A stretch of DNA of 64,000 nucleotides from Tachypleus tridentatus (lineage: Eukaryota; Arthropoda; Merostomata; Xiphosura; Limulidae). Of this stretch, positions 51,435 through 63,333 are shown piece after piece. The notes under the pieces are model-generated. The model was given only the letters and a program-made list of their open reading frames with translations, made no database searches and was not told the DNA's origin. The translations under genes and the position numbers were made by a program. The stretch spans positions 36,135,771 through 36,199,770 of the forward strand of contig NW_027467782.1 of NCBI RefSeq assembly GCF_004210375.1, read 5' to 3'. Numbering within the stretch: position 1 is the stretch's first letter; each line of letters opens with the position of its first letter.

Positions 51435-51689
51435 CATGGCCAAGCGCGTAAGGCGTGCGACTCGTAATTCGCGCCCGCGTCGCGCTAAATATGCTCGCCC
51501 TCTCAGCCGTGGGGGTGTATAATGTGACGGTCAATCCCACTATTCGTTGGTAAAAGAGTAGCCCAAGAGTTGGCGGTGGGTGGTGATGACTAGCTGCCTT
51601 CCCTCTAGTCTTACACTGCTAAATTAGGCACGGCTAGCACAGATAGCCCTCGAGTAGCTTTGTGCGAAATTCCAAAACAAACAAACAAA
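51435..51689 (+). repeat. Full-length SINE-A with target-site duplication
   Basis: Complete body from catggccaagcgcgtaagg to the (caaa)n tail. The tRNA-like head has lost its B-box (cgcgcccgcgtcgcgc). Flanks CCCTGAAAACGC (51,423-51,434) and CCCTAAAAACGC (51,690-51,701) match at 11 of 12 bases. Confidence 0.88.
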
Positions 51690-51871
51690 CCCTAAAAACG
51701 CAACAATTGCATAGTGTTCGAAGCATTGAGCATGTTGCAGTCATCTGATGTTCATTTGTTATTGACTGGTAATTCCTGTTTCACCCTGCACTTAAGTTTT
51801 TGAAGTAACACCAGATTTCCGTAAGAAAACTAATTTCAAGGCGTAATGAAAATATTTTTACACTAGAATTA

Positions 51872-52050
51872 GCCCGGGATGGCCAAGCGTGTTTAGGCCT
51901 TCGACTCGTAATCCGAGGGTCGCGGGTTCGGATCCCGGTCGCACCAAACATGCTCGCCCTTTCAGCCGTGGGGACGATATAATGTCTCGGTCAATCCCAC
52001 TATTCTTTGGTAAAGGAGTAGCCGCTGGGTGGTGATGACTAGCCGCCTTC
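51872..52050 (+). repeat. SINE-A copy cut off at a minisatellite C fragment
   Basis: Begins gcccgggatggccaagcgtg with a good B-box (GGTTCGGATCC) and well-conserved body. It stops at agccgccttc (52,050), where the sequence switches without a spacer to minisatellite C. A small internal deletion also lies near 52,018. Confidence 0.88.
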
Positions 52051-52090
52051 TACGTGTGTGTAGAGAGAGGGGGGAGATAATCTTGATTTG
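52051..52090 (+). repeat. Orphan piece of minisatellite C
   Basis: acgtgtgtgtagagagaggg and gggagataatcttgattt match one unit of the array at 53.8-54.2 kb, 1.7 kb away, in the same orientation. Confidence 0.8.
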
Positions 52091-53548
52091 GTGCCGACTG
52101 ACTCACCCACCATGGAGTCTTACAAGCTGACATGCTACACTGTCGTATTTAAAAAATGCAGCAACATTGGGATATAATGATCTCTATACGCAAACACAAA
52201 TTCTAGACATAACGTCCTCAACATCCATTAAAGACATTTGACATTGACACTCAGTAGACCAACCAACTGATTTGTAGGAAGTCACTTCATAACTTTCCGA
52301 CTGAACGAATTAAAAGTTTTAAGTAGTGTCTTGCAGTGACCCAGTTATCATTCTACTGTCAGGACCCTTTTAAGCTATATGTAACTAATAATTAACTCTA
52401 AATAATTTGCTTACTACGCTATTTGAGCTGTACAGGTAATAATTATGTGAAGAGTGAATAAAATTAAAATATTAGATATTTTTTCTAATGACACTGATAT
52501 AAGTGTGGGTGTTACCTCTAGAACAGTACAATACGTATGGCCTCAGTCGATGTTTTGTTGTCCCAAACCCACTACTTAGATGGAATCACCAAACAAAAAC
52601 GCTAGAAGGCTTGAGGAGATTGTCCTTACGAATGCACCCAAATTCAAATCATTTAATAAAAGTTTGTGACAGCTTCTTTAGTCGTGAATAGGGAAGTGGT
52701 ATCAATATATAGCATGTTCAGTGAAGTAAGTACTACACATTTCAGCCAGTGATGTTACATAGTATCCTGACAAGTACAACATAATCTTGTTTATCGTGTC
52801 AGCTTTCAAAGACAAGACCTGTTGGACAGAGTTTCATAATCCAGACAAACTGAGATCCCAGACATGCAGAAAATGTGAGGGAATAAGAAATAGGAGGAAA
52901 ATCACTCTCAATCATGTCTCGACCAGCTAGATGTCCAGACACAAACATTTTAAGAGGCTGTATATACCAATATGAAACTGGAAAGTTCAAGCAGCAACCT
53001 GGGAATTTAGCTGATTTATGTGGTATAACAGTTTGAAGTAACAGTTAACAAAGATACATTAATGGACTTATGTTATCGTAAGAACAAAATGTACTGATAG
53101 GTTTAAAACAAATATAAAATTAGTACATTATAGAACGTATCTACTTTTTATTTGTATTTATTGTAAGAGTGACAAGCTGGACATTTAAATGCAACTATTC
53201 ATTCTTTTTACTCATCAGTGTGAATCACCTGCACATTTCCAAATTATTTCCACTGTTGTATGTCCCACAAGCAGTATAACAGTACGCATAGTTATAAAAT
53301 TTATTATTATCACTTCATGGATAGGTTTTTAGCACATTTTTTCTCAACATCATTAATATGGAATCTGCAATTCAAATGCAAAAAAGGAAAAAAAACGTTC
53401 TCACTACACAAAACTACTTTAAAACATGAATTGCAATATATTTCTTAATATCTCTCTTTTTTTCTTTGTTACAATCCAGAGCCAAGAATTGACAAATCGT
53501 AAGATATATTTCAAATATGTATGATGTCTTTTTGGCTTCTGCTGGCTT
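52091..53548. other. No gene called
   Basis: Frames at 52,503-52,691 (+) and 52,799-52,990 (-) are open but carry no recognised motif. The minus one follows an acceptor-like ttgaactttccag. This interval is downstream of the hydrolase exon's stop codon, so part may be its 3' UTR. Confidence 0.4.
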
Positions 53549-53760
53549 TCATTGAGTCTCAGTTGCCAGCTTGTTAGCATAACGAAGGAAATTGTAAAGA
53601 AGTTTATGCCAAAGTCCAGGGCTAGTTAGATAAGCCGGATGGTTTCCTCTGGGGATCTCAACTCCTTGACTTATGGCTAACAAGCATAACAGAGCGGAAT
53701 TTTTCCCACGATCATACTCTCCAAACACCACCAACGTAGGAGTGTAAAATATGATAAAAA
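53549..53760 (-). CDS. Terminal exon of an ABHD14-like alpha/beta hydrolase
   Basis: The minus-strand frame reads TPTLVVFGEYDRGK, a region of 20-odd residues, then IPRGNHPAYLTSPGLWHKLL and NFLRYANKLATET to a TGA at 53,551-53,549. This matches the C-terminus of ABHD14A/B (CCG1-interacting factor B), where the strand before the catalytic acid (VYGDQD-type) is followed by GAGHPCYL, an F/W-H segment and a final helix. By this alignment the Asp of GEYD and the His of GNHPAYL are the acid and base of the triad. The nucleophile Ser would be in an upstream exon, which I did not find. The exon start is placed at the acceptor taccaatag (53,761), leaving two leading bases. The gene symbol is left blank because paralogues cannot be separated from one exon. 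Confidence 0.7.
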
Positions 53761-53770
53761 CTATTGGTAA

Positions 53771-54195
53771 TTTTCTAGAAGACTAACATTGAACACCAGA
53801 CGTGTTTGTAGAGGTCGGGGGAGATAATCTTGATTTCCAGAAGACAAACAATAAACACTAGACGTGTGTGTAAAGAGAGGGGGAGATAATCTTGATTTCC
53901 AGAAGACTAACAATCAACACTAGACGTGTGTGTAGAGAGAGGGAGATGATCTTGATTTCCAGAAGACTAACAATAAACACTAGACGTGTGTGTGATTTCC
54001 AAAGAGAGGGGAGATAATCTTGATTTCCAGAAGACTAACAATAAACACTAGACGTGTGTGCAAAGAGAGGGGGAGATAATCTTGATTTCCAGAAGACTAA
54101 CAATAAACACTAGACGTGTGTGTAAAGAGAGGGGGAGATAATCTTTATTTCCAGAAGACTAACAATAAAAACTAGACGTGTGTGTAGAGAGGAAC
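53771..54195. repeat. Minisatellite C, about 62-bp unit, about 7 copies
   Basis: Unit: gagataatcttgatttccag, then aagactaacaataaacac, then tagacgtgtgtgtaaagaga. It begins 10 bp upstream of the hydrolase exon's acceptor, so on the minus strand it lies in the preceding intron. One copy (about 53,990) has a small internal duplication of gatttcc. Confidence 0.93.
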
Positions 54196-54943
54196 TTGTA
54201 GGACCTTGAAGGGAAGAAGAGGATTCTATTGGTTGAGAGGCGTCGGAGGCACTGAAACACACCACTTTGGTTGTAAAGTCCTGTAGCTGGGTGAACTTGT
54301 GATGCTTTCCCCTAAAGTCAGTCATGTGATCCTGTTGGGCAGAGGTAAACTGAGTACTGCTGTTGAACGTTCTCAACGGGTATTATGGGCAGTAAGTCTG
54401 ATGCTAATGTTTGGGTATAACACTCACAAAACTATGGCATAGCGACACTGTCCTAGTTGGGTAGTGTCCATGGAGGGTGGGGTCAATGGGTAATGAATCA
54501 TTCTGTATTCCTTATGGATAATTAAAATAATGAACATCAAAATAAAATAAAATTCATGAGTAAACGATCAATTATAAGGACAAATGGCTCCCCTTTTCAT
54601 TCAGAAGTAACCAAAGAGGCTGATTAGCTCTTCTGAGTTTGTCAAAAAGCTACAATATGAGGAGACCTCAGCTGAAATATCTTAAACACAAGATAGCACA
54701 GTCCTCATGAAATCAAAGTCCATTGGTGAGCGCTCTAATCACCAGGTCGTGATAAGTCTTAGTTGTAGATGAGTCTTAATCCAGTGACTAATATATCATT
54801 GGAAGTTGCAAGTGGATAATAATCCAGTAACTCATGAAATATAGACTATAGCTTATGAATTATTACTTTATAACAAGAATCAACAATATATTCAAATGAA
54901 TAACATCCCAGTAACAGGTTACTAATAAGCCAGTAATAGATGA
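54196..54943. other. No gene called
   Basis: The minus strand is open from 54,376 downward (RTFNSSTQFTSAQQDHMTDF and onward, Ser/Thr-rich), but the frame runs into minisatellite C and matches nothing in ABHD14. An unrecognised exon is possible; chance is as likely. Confidence 0.35.
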
Positions 54944-55199
54944 TTGGTTTGAATTTTGCTCAAAGCTACACAACGGCTATCTACGTTTCCATACCTAACT
55001 TAGCAGTGTGAGACTAGAGAGAAGGCAGCTTGTCATCACCACCCACCGCCAATTCTTGGGTTACTCTTTTACGTGGAATTTTAAGTGGGATTGACCGTAA
55101 CATTATAACGCCCCTACGGCTGAAAATGCGAACACGTTTGGTGCGACGGCGATTCAAACCCGCGACCTTTAGAGTACCTTAACCACCTAACCATGCCGG
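54944..55199 (-). repeat. Full-length SINE-A, minus strand
   Basis: Tail at 54,944 (ttggtttgaattttgctc), body with caccacccaccgccaattct and gggattgaccgtaacattat, head ending ccatgccgg at 55,199. Its head end touches minisatellite D. Confidence 0.9.
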
Positions 55200-55625
55200 T
55201 AACAGCTTAAACATGTATAGAGTAACTGATGAATCATCACTCAGGGACAACTGAAACATATAGGGTAACGGATGAATCATCACTTAGTGACAGCTGAAAT
55301 ATACAGTGTAACTGATAAATCATCAATCATTATCATTTGAAACATACAGAGTAACGGATGAATCATCACTTAGTAACAGCTGAAATATATAGAATAATGG
55401 ATGAATCATCATTCAGTGACAACTGAAACATACAGGGTAACGGATAAATCATCTCTTAGTAACAGCTGAAATATACAGAGTAACGGATGAATCACCACTC
55501 AATGACAACTGAAACATACAGGGTAACGAATGAATCATCACTTTGTAACAGCTGAAACATACAGAGTACCAGATGAATCATCAGTCAGTAACGGTTGAAA
55601 CATATAGAGTATCAGATGAATGATA
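55200..55625. repeat. Minisatellite D, about 43-bp unit, about 10 copies
   Basis: Unit: taacagctgaaatatacaga, then gtaacggatgaatcatcact, then tag. Successive CTGAAA cores lie 43-44 bp apart. Copies are diverged and alternate loosely between acagctgaaat and acaactgaaac types, hinting at an 86-bp dimer. Confidence 0.92.
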
Positions 55626-58600
55626 AAATAATAAATCACAAATCGTTTTGAAAATAAGGAGCCAATATTTGTCTCGAGAATACTAAAATTTTATAAAATG
55701 CAAGCTTATTTGCATTATAGATAACGAATAATTGTTTTGTTTATATTTAATACAAGTTTATTTCTATCGTTTCAAAAATATACTGTTTATCTTTAGTTTG
55801 ACTGATCAAGAAATGACGAGAAACAACACATACCTAGAGGAATGCGAATATAGGTTAACAGTAATGTGAAATAAAGTAAGTCTGAAGTGATGTGTGGCTA
55901 TTGATGTGGGGGCTTGATTGTGATACTTTATGGAGATAAATGTTTGGAATGGCTTGTCTCATAAATAGGTAGTGCAATCACATCTCTAGGCTGGACTTCA
56001 GCCTTTGATTCTATGAGATGCAACTCTGAGGTAATGATACGGTCATAACAATTTGTATCAATTATTCAACTTAGTAGAAAAAGGAGCTATCCATCAGAGT
56101 TGATAGAGGATAATTTAAATGGGTAGTGTGTACCATTTGTACACTAAAATATACCATCACATGGCTCTGGCAGATCTTCTTTGACAAGTTCATTTAAGGA
56201 CTATCTGGAGAACCAATGAAGGATTACTTGAGTGTGAGAGATTTACTTACTCTAATAAAGTTAGTTTCTGCTTTGATAAGGTTTAAAGTAACAACTATGA
56301 ACAGAAATCAAGAGATCAAACTTACAACAGCAGCTAGTGTGGTGGTACCTTTGACAAAATGTCCTACTGATTGAGTGTGAGCTAGGCCAAAGGTTAACTA
56401 ACTACCCAAACGCCTGGTGTTGCAACACAACTCCATCAGTTTCCAGTGAGTAGGTGTAACTTTCATCGTTCTACTATGTTATGGTCTGTGTGGAATGAAT
56501 GCTGGGTCACTTTAAAGTGAACTGTATGTGCCTTATCTTACAGAAAGGTAGACGAGACTATCAGTTTTGATCAACAACACAGCAAATACATTAGAATCAA
56601 CATGAAGCAGTAGTTACTACTTTTTCAAATTCAGAAAGCTAGTTAAATCTAAGACCACTACATACTTGGGCGAAATTCATAAGACGGCTTGCACCTAAAG
56701 TCATATCTTGTTAAAAGTTATTAGCAGGGTTGCCTGTTGGGAAATATGAATTGAAAAATACCATAGTATTTTCTTGTTATTAATAAAAAGGAGGGTTAAT
56801 ACTCTCTGAACAACTCTAATGACAGTGGGTTCTTGAATGTTAGGTGCATTTCTATATGGTCCAGAATGCTAGAATCTGGACAATTTTTATAAAAAACCCT
56901 TACCATTGTCACTATGTAATTGTTTTTGAAAGTTTACTAGTAATGAAGGATTTTTTTTGTTTTTTTTAAATCAAACAGGTTTATTTATGCTCATCTGATG
57001 GGTTGTATAGAACGATACTGTATTTTCAACCTTACATTGCATTAAATAATTTTAATTGGTGTTAGTGAAAATATGAAAATTCATAGTCTACATTTTATGA
57101 ATGGAACAGCTTAAAAGAGAAAGTTACCTCTATGAATTGTTTGTACAAAACTGTAGATAACTATAGGAGAGAATACCTAGATTTAGACTATAGCTTCATT
57201 GGACTGTTTACAGTAGTAGTGTATTATTTTTAATTCATTATGTTCCTTTGCTTCAAATGAATGAAAATTTTTCCTATTGATGTTGGTTACACTTCAAATT
57301 GTACTTAAAAGTAATAACAACAAAGTGGGATGTGATTGTGAAACTAGTACATTTCAGATTTTTCAAGTTTGGGATACAGTGTTGTAGAACTTGTATTTTT
57401 TGATACAGTAGTAAGAGTACTAGTCTTACTGCTGCTAATAAATGTTTAGAAGTTTGTTAAATGATCTTTGTTCTTTACTTATAGAAGAATACCACTTTTG
57501 TGAAAACTTTCCTAGAAAAATTTGACTCCCAAAATTTGTGATTATGCTTCTCCAAAATCTTACATTTTATAAGCTGTACTCATATATGTAGAATATTGTA
57601 TTAGTGTAGTGGTGTTTATCCTTATGGAAGTTCAATCTAATACAGTTTTAACTGACATACCAAACTTGTACGTTTCTGAAAATATTTTGCAGGATTATTT
57701 AAAATCACAATTAAATGATTATGTAACAATAACATTTGTAATTTATTTGTGTATTCCACTTACTCTCTGGCTTTGCATGTAAAGTTAAGTCCTACATCCT
57801 GAGAAAGTAAGTTGTAAACTGACATTTGTTGAAAAAGTGGTTAGTAAACCAACTACTACTGTTATTAATACTATACAAAAGAAAGTTCAGAGGTATTCAA
57901 AGTAATTATAGAAACATTTTAGGTAGAAAATAAGATTTAAATGTGTTAATTAAAATTTACTCTTACCTGTGGTTAAGAAGCTTGTAAAACACACTTTAGT
58001 GACTTATCATTAAAAGTATTTATAACTGACAAAAGAATAACAGAAAGTGACTGGTATCTGCAGTTAACTCAAGCATTAGTTACATCATATAATACAGATT
58101 TTCTACCTAGAGTAATTTGCCAAAGCAGTCAGTGCTATTTTTAACTCTTAGTGTATTATTTCACACGTAAAATGTCAAATTTTAAAACTACCTGCAAGTG
58201 TTAGTGTGTGAAAACAAACATCTAAATACAACTATGGGTGATGTTATATGACTAGCTTCAGTAAGAAAATTACAATGCAAATTCATCTGTTCAACATGTT
58301 AGATGCTCACACACATTTGCAACACAAACTTGTATGTATTTTATTAGATATTGTTCCAGTCATTCCTAATAGTTTATTTCAGTGTTCTTGACTAGTCTGA
58401 AAGTGAATAGTTACTTTAATCAAGTTAAAATGGCTTTTTGGAATCACTATCAAAGTGGAATAAAACAGTTTACCAACAGGACAACCTGCATTTGTTTTCT
58501 ATCTCTATGTTTGAAACAATGCCCCAGTGAAGTATAAAGTGCTGTTTATTATTTCAAAAAAAAGAATAAATTTTTTCATACTCCAAGACAGATTCAAGTT

Positions 58601-58979
58601 ACATTACTTGTCTAGCAGATAACTTCAATGATTTGTAGAATAAATAGTTAACAAAATTTAGTTAAAAACTTATAAATGGATGAAATTTAAGATTGAGCAA
58701 TGTATCTAAAGTTAAGGCAAAACAAAATTAAAATCAGCATTGCATCATTATTTCAATGAGTTACAAGAATATGAGATTAAAAGTTAACATTTCTTTTTAG
58801 CCAGTCACTGGCATAATTCATAAACAGCAAAAGTATACACCAACTAATCTAAAACTAATATTTCTTAATATTGAAAAAAAAGGTAAACATGTAGAGTAAA
58901 TAGTAAACAAATAATGCTACCTGTAAAAAACAAACTTAAAAAATGTCACAAGCTACTCAAAAATAAGTAAATTATTAAA
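55626..58979. other. AT-rich unique DNA, no gene seen
   Basis: No open frame with recognisable motif, no splice-linked exons and no repeat identified. The upstream exons of the hydrolase gene would be expected on the minus strand in this direction but were not recognised. Confidence 0.4.
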
Positions 58980-59479
58980 NNNNNNNNNNNNNNNNNNNNN
59001 NNNNNNNNNNNNNNNNNNNNNNNNNNNNNNNNNNNNNNNNNNNNNNNNNNNNNNNNNNNNNNNNNNNNNNNNNNNNNNNNNNNNNNNNNNNNNNNNNNNN
59101 NNNNNNNNNNNNNNNNNNNNNNNNNNNNNNNNNNNNNNNNNNNNNNNNNNNNNNNNNNNNNNNNNNNNNNNNNNNNNNNNNNNNNNNNNNNNNNNNNNNN
59201 NNNNNNNNNNNNNNNNNNNNNNNNNNNNNNNNNNNNNNNNNNNNNNNNNNNNNNNNNNNNNNNNNNNNNNNNNNNNNNNNNNNNNNNNNNNNNNNNNNNN
59301 NNNNNNNNNNNNNNNNNNNNNNNNNNNNNNNNNNNNNNNNNNNNNNNNNNNNNNNNNNNNNNNNNNNNNNNNNNNNNNNNNNNNNNNNNNNNNNNNNNNN
59401 NNNNNNNNNNNNNNNNNNNNNNNNNNNNNNNNNNNNNNNNNNNNNNNNNNNNNNNNNNNNNNNNNNNNNNNNNNNNNNN
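58980..59479. other. Assembly gap, 500 N
   Basis: Exactly 500 Ns, a round number typical of a scaffold join of unknown size. An open frame spanning it is meaningless. Confidence 0.99.
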
Positions 59480-60647
59480 GATTTTGTAACTCATGCTGGA
59501 AAGTTTACTTCTCAGTTATGCCAAGGAGCTGCCAGTTATGCTTCACCATTACGTCACAACTTCATGATTTAACCTACCCCCTGCCAGGTGTAAAGGGTAT
59601 TTTCCAACTCAAATAATACATCTACCCTTGAATTTCAGAGTTTAAAGTGGGAGTGTGTGATAAATCTGTTTAAATTGATATATCCTGATGGGACAGGGCA
59701 AGTAACCCTCAAATCATTTATCTTTTTTCTCTTACCTTTTATAGGTGCTCTATTCTACACCTCAGTAACCTACTCAGTGGCATGTGGATGCCCAACAAGG
59801 TATACTAAAATATAAATTTGCATCCTGCAGCCAATCAAGTCTGTAATGCTCACTGTTGAGATGGGATGTTCCAAAAGACCACTAGAGGTTGTTCTCATGG
59901 TATCTTATTTGTTAAACAAAACCCAATTCAAACCATACCTGCTCATGGACTGTCATGAGCAAACTAGTGTTGGAATAACTGCCCATTTTTCTGGTTTTAG
60001 TTTAATAAACCAGGACTGGAAGCCTTTAAAAGTAAGGTTGCATGCTAAATTATTGCATTGTCTTAAGGTGTTTTGTTCCTCCAACCTCCCCAGTGCGTTT
60101 TACTCCTCTTTATTAGTAGGGTATGGGAGTTCTTGTCATTTGCTAGTTTTTAGTTGCTGGGGTCATGGATCAGAGACTTCCTCCTGAGTGTAACCAGTTT
60201 TACTCAGTGGAAAGTAGAGCAGTGGTGTTCTGTTGGTGTGAATGGTGTAGATCCGTCTAATGCAGAGTGGATGAGAAATACCTGATACTGTCTGGTTTTG
60301 GACTGTAGATAACCCACCATGTATGGTTTTTATCACTTCAGTCATACTGCACCATCTTGCACGTCCATTTCCATTACTTGGGTTTTGGACTGTGCATAAT
60401 TTTCTCCTGAACTTAGAGAAGCATATCTTTATTTTGAGTAGAGAATATCCTTGTACATAAGGGATACAGTCTGTCATGGGTGTGCCCCTACATGTTTCCA
60501 TTGTAGAGGGTGTCACAGTTCACGAGTTCCCTTTGGGTACATTCCAAAGAGGATGCTTGTTTAGATAACTTTTACACCTCTCCTTCCACCTTTTCATTGT
60601 TTATTGTTATTATATGAGTAAGGATAAGATATTATATAATCAGTTAA

Positions 60648-60813
60648 CATTTTCCAACACTGAAAATATATTTCTAATAGATATTCTCTGTGCTTCCATC
60701 CCTTCTTTCTGTGCACCTCTAATTGCCTAGTCTCAGTGCATAGAGAAGGAAAAGATATTATCTCAGTAGAGGTAAGTACCTATCAGAAATGTATTTTTGG
60801 TGTTGGAACATGC
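60648..60813. repeat. Fold-back element, second copy
   Basis: Arms 60,648-60,683 and 60,777-60,813 correspond to those in arm 1. Confidence 0.6.
60731..60771 (+). other. Candidate 41-nt microexon, second copy
   Basis: Same acceptor (tgcctag), donor (GAG/gtaagt) and open frame as the arm 1 copy, here on the plus strand. Confidence 0.35.
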
Positions 60814-61691
60814 CAATTTCACTCGTACTGTAAATAATTTTATAGAAATGTTTATTTTCAAGTTATCATTTTATGTCTGATTTCAAATGTAAGAATATTT
60901 TAAAACCCAGCACATACATGTAAGAAAAATTTCTTTTCAAGAGAATATTCTATACTAGGAAATAACTTGCTAAATAAAAGTACAAATGTTGCTATTTGAT
61001 TATATAAATTTTTCCCAAATGTTTAAAAAATGTTATGTGTATAGTCTATTATTGCATCACATTATCATTTATTAAAACTGTGATATTTCATTTCTTATGT
61101 AGTTGTATTTCAGTTTGAATTCTAGAAATGTAAATTAATTGTAACCAGTGCATAACAATATCTGAAATTAATAGAACCTTGATATAGTAAATTAACTGTC
61201 TAGTAAATAACAAAACTGGGAGGCCTGTACAAAGTTGGCGTGTTAGCTTTGAGTAGTTTAAAAAGAGTCAGTTTGTATTTGCTTGCTATGATTATGTTTT
61301 GTAAATTTTTCTTGATCATTTTCTCAGATTTATTGACTTAGTGTCTTATGTTTTCAGTCTTGTAATATTATCAGCATTTTAACCAACATAGCTGTCTGTT
61401 TCAAAAGTGTTTGACTTAGAGGGTCAGTGGCTTCATCATTGTACAAAAGGAAAAACATCTGAGTAAAATAAAAAAAATCGTATAGTAATATCTCGACCAG
61501 ACTACGTCTACTATAACCATTGCTGGTGAGGTCCTTTTCCAAGTAATATGATTCTTCAAGCTGGCTAACACACTAGTGTTTTAAATACTGTTTTTATTAA
61601 CAAACTACTTTACAAGAACTGTTACAGTGTGAACTTTATTAGGTTAGGGAAGTGTAACTTTTCATCAGTTTTATTTTTCACAAAACTCCAG

Positions 61692-61875
61692 AATTGATGG
61701 AAATTAGATCCTATGTTCAGAAATGGAAAATGCGAGCTGTGAGGGAAAAAATAAAATGAATGATCAATCACAAATTGAAGGAAAACAAGCTCCAATAGAA
61801 TCCTGGGGAGATATTGTGAAAAAGAATGTTCATATTTTCTTCCGTAACGATGATTACTCCAAGATCATAGCAGAA
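61692..61875 (+). other. Exon-like segment with a broken frame (arm 2)
   Basis: One base longer than its arm 1 counterpart. The first frame reads ELMEIRSYVQKWKMRAVREK and then stops. The second frame (from ENASCEGKNKMNDQ) stays open through IESWGDIVKKNVHIFFRNDD and YSKIIAE to a GAA/gtaagt donor. Both copies share the same frame conflict near the A-run at about 61,747-61,760, so it predates the duplication or reflects a chance frame. Confidence 0.35.
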
Positions 61876-63333
61876 GTAAGTTCCTTGAGTATTGAAGCAA
61901 TACAGTATGGTTACAAAGAAAATCTTGCATTTAAAGTGATTATATTTTAGAAATCATGTTTCACCAGAAGCAAGTTAAAAGTTGTAAGTTCAATCGCATA
62001 GACCTGAAAGCCTTTATGAGTTTCAATTCAAATTCTTAACAAATGTGACAAAAAATTTCTGAACATCTTTGGCGGGAGAAATTTCTGGAGATTGAAGACT
62101 GTTTTATATCTTTCTTATCTCACTTGTTATCTGAATTTTTTCTTTCAATGATAGAACTTGTAAGAATCTCATGATAGTTCCTTTGTCAAAGTTTTGGTTC
62201 CATGATGGGAGTTTTAAAATTTACCTGTCCTTGATTCATTCATCTTTCATTTTGTTGTTTTGGAATGATTTATAGCTTTTAGCTCTCTCTTTATGGTCTG
62301 TCTTTACCTCTCTGTCTTCACACACACAAACTGTTAACTAATCTTCCACATAGCATTGATTGCCTTAATTAGCAGGTTTTTGCTCAGTATGTGGTTTACA
62401 CTGAATTTCACCAACACTTAGCTGGAAGAGTTTGTTTATGATTCTAAGTTTCATCTTTTATGTTTTCAGTCTTTTGTTAATCTGTGTCTTTTGTATAGAC
62501 ATTCTATAACTTTGTAGATAACCTCTTTTCCTCTATCTCCTTTGGGTTCTGAATCTTTTCAACAATACCAGTGTCCAGAAAAGTGTTTATATACTTATGG
62601 AGTTGGCGTTATCTTCATAAATTTGTCTTTCTGCATAACAAAGAACTCTTACCCTTTTTCACACTGTTGTGTAAATTCCTACACATGCTATAAGTCTAGA
62701 ATAAAGCTCTCACTTTATTGTCAGTGAGTAGTATGCTGGTATGTGATTTAATTACCATTAGACTATAGCCGTCCACTAATAGGAAGGCAAGATGCACAGT
62801 AATCCTCATGAGCTCCGACTCTTGAACACTAACTCGTTTTTTATGATTCGTGTTTTACATGATATTTTTGATTTTCAGAAACAACAAAAAATGTTTAATT
62901 GATCGGTTAGAACTTTTATTTAAATTATCTTAAATTTTTCTTTTAACCCTCTTCCTTCAGGTAGGTAAAAGTACACGACCTTTTAGACTTACATTCACAA
63001 TTTAACTTTATTAACATTATATACAAATAATCTTGGCATGAAAACATAGTCAGTGAATCAAATTTTAATATCTTGTAAATATTAAGTTCTTGTTTATATA
63101 ACAAAATATTTACAAAAGCCTTAATTTTCCCTGGTATGAAAATTGTGACATTATTCTCCAAGTATTCCCTCTTTTTTAATTATTTGCTACAACTCTTGAG
63201 AAGTACAAAGTTGCACATATATTTCTCATTATAATCCAGATATTACTAAGGTAAAGTCTATTTTTTATAGCCTTTAATCTTATTTGCATATGGAGCCACA
63301 AGATACAAAACCAGACATAGTTCCCATGCACAC

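Noticed and set aside
46078-51945. tRNA genes suggested by B-box matches (46,078; 46,800; 51,925)
   Set aside because: They are heads of SINEs. The flanking bodies and tails are retroposon sequence and the cloverleaf stems are not kept.
58946-59494. 182-codon open frame
   Set aside because: Almost entirely the N-gap.
59846-60187. 113-codon frame, also open as 67 codons at 42,080-42,283 on the minus strand
   Set aside because: The frame differs between the two duplicate arms (a one-base change near the end) and shows no motif. It is probably part of a dispersed repeat or chance.
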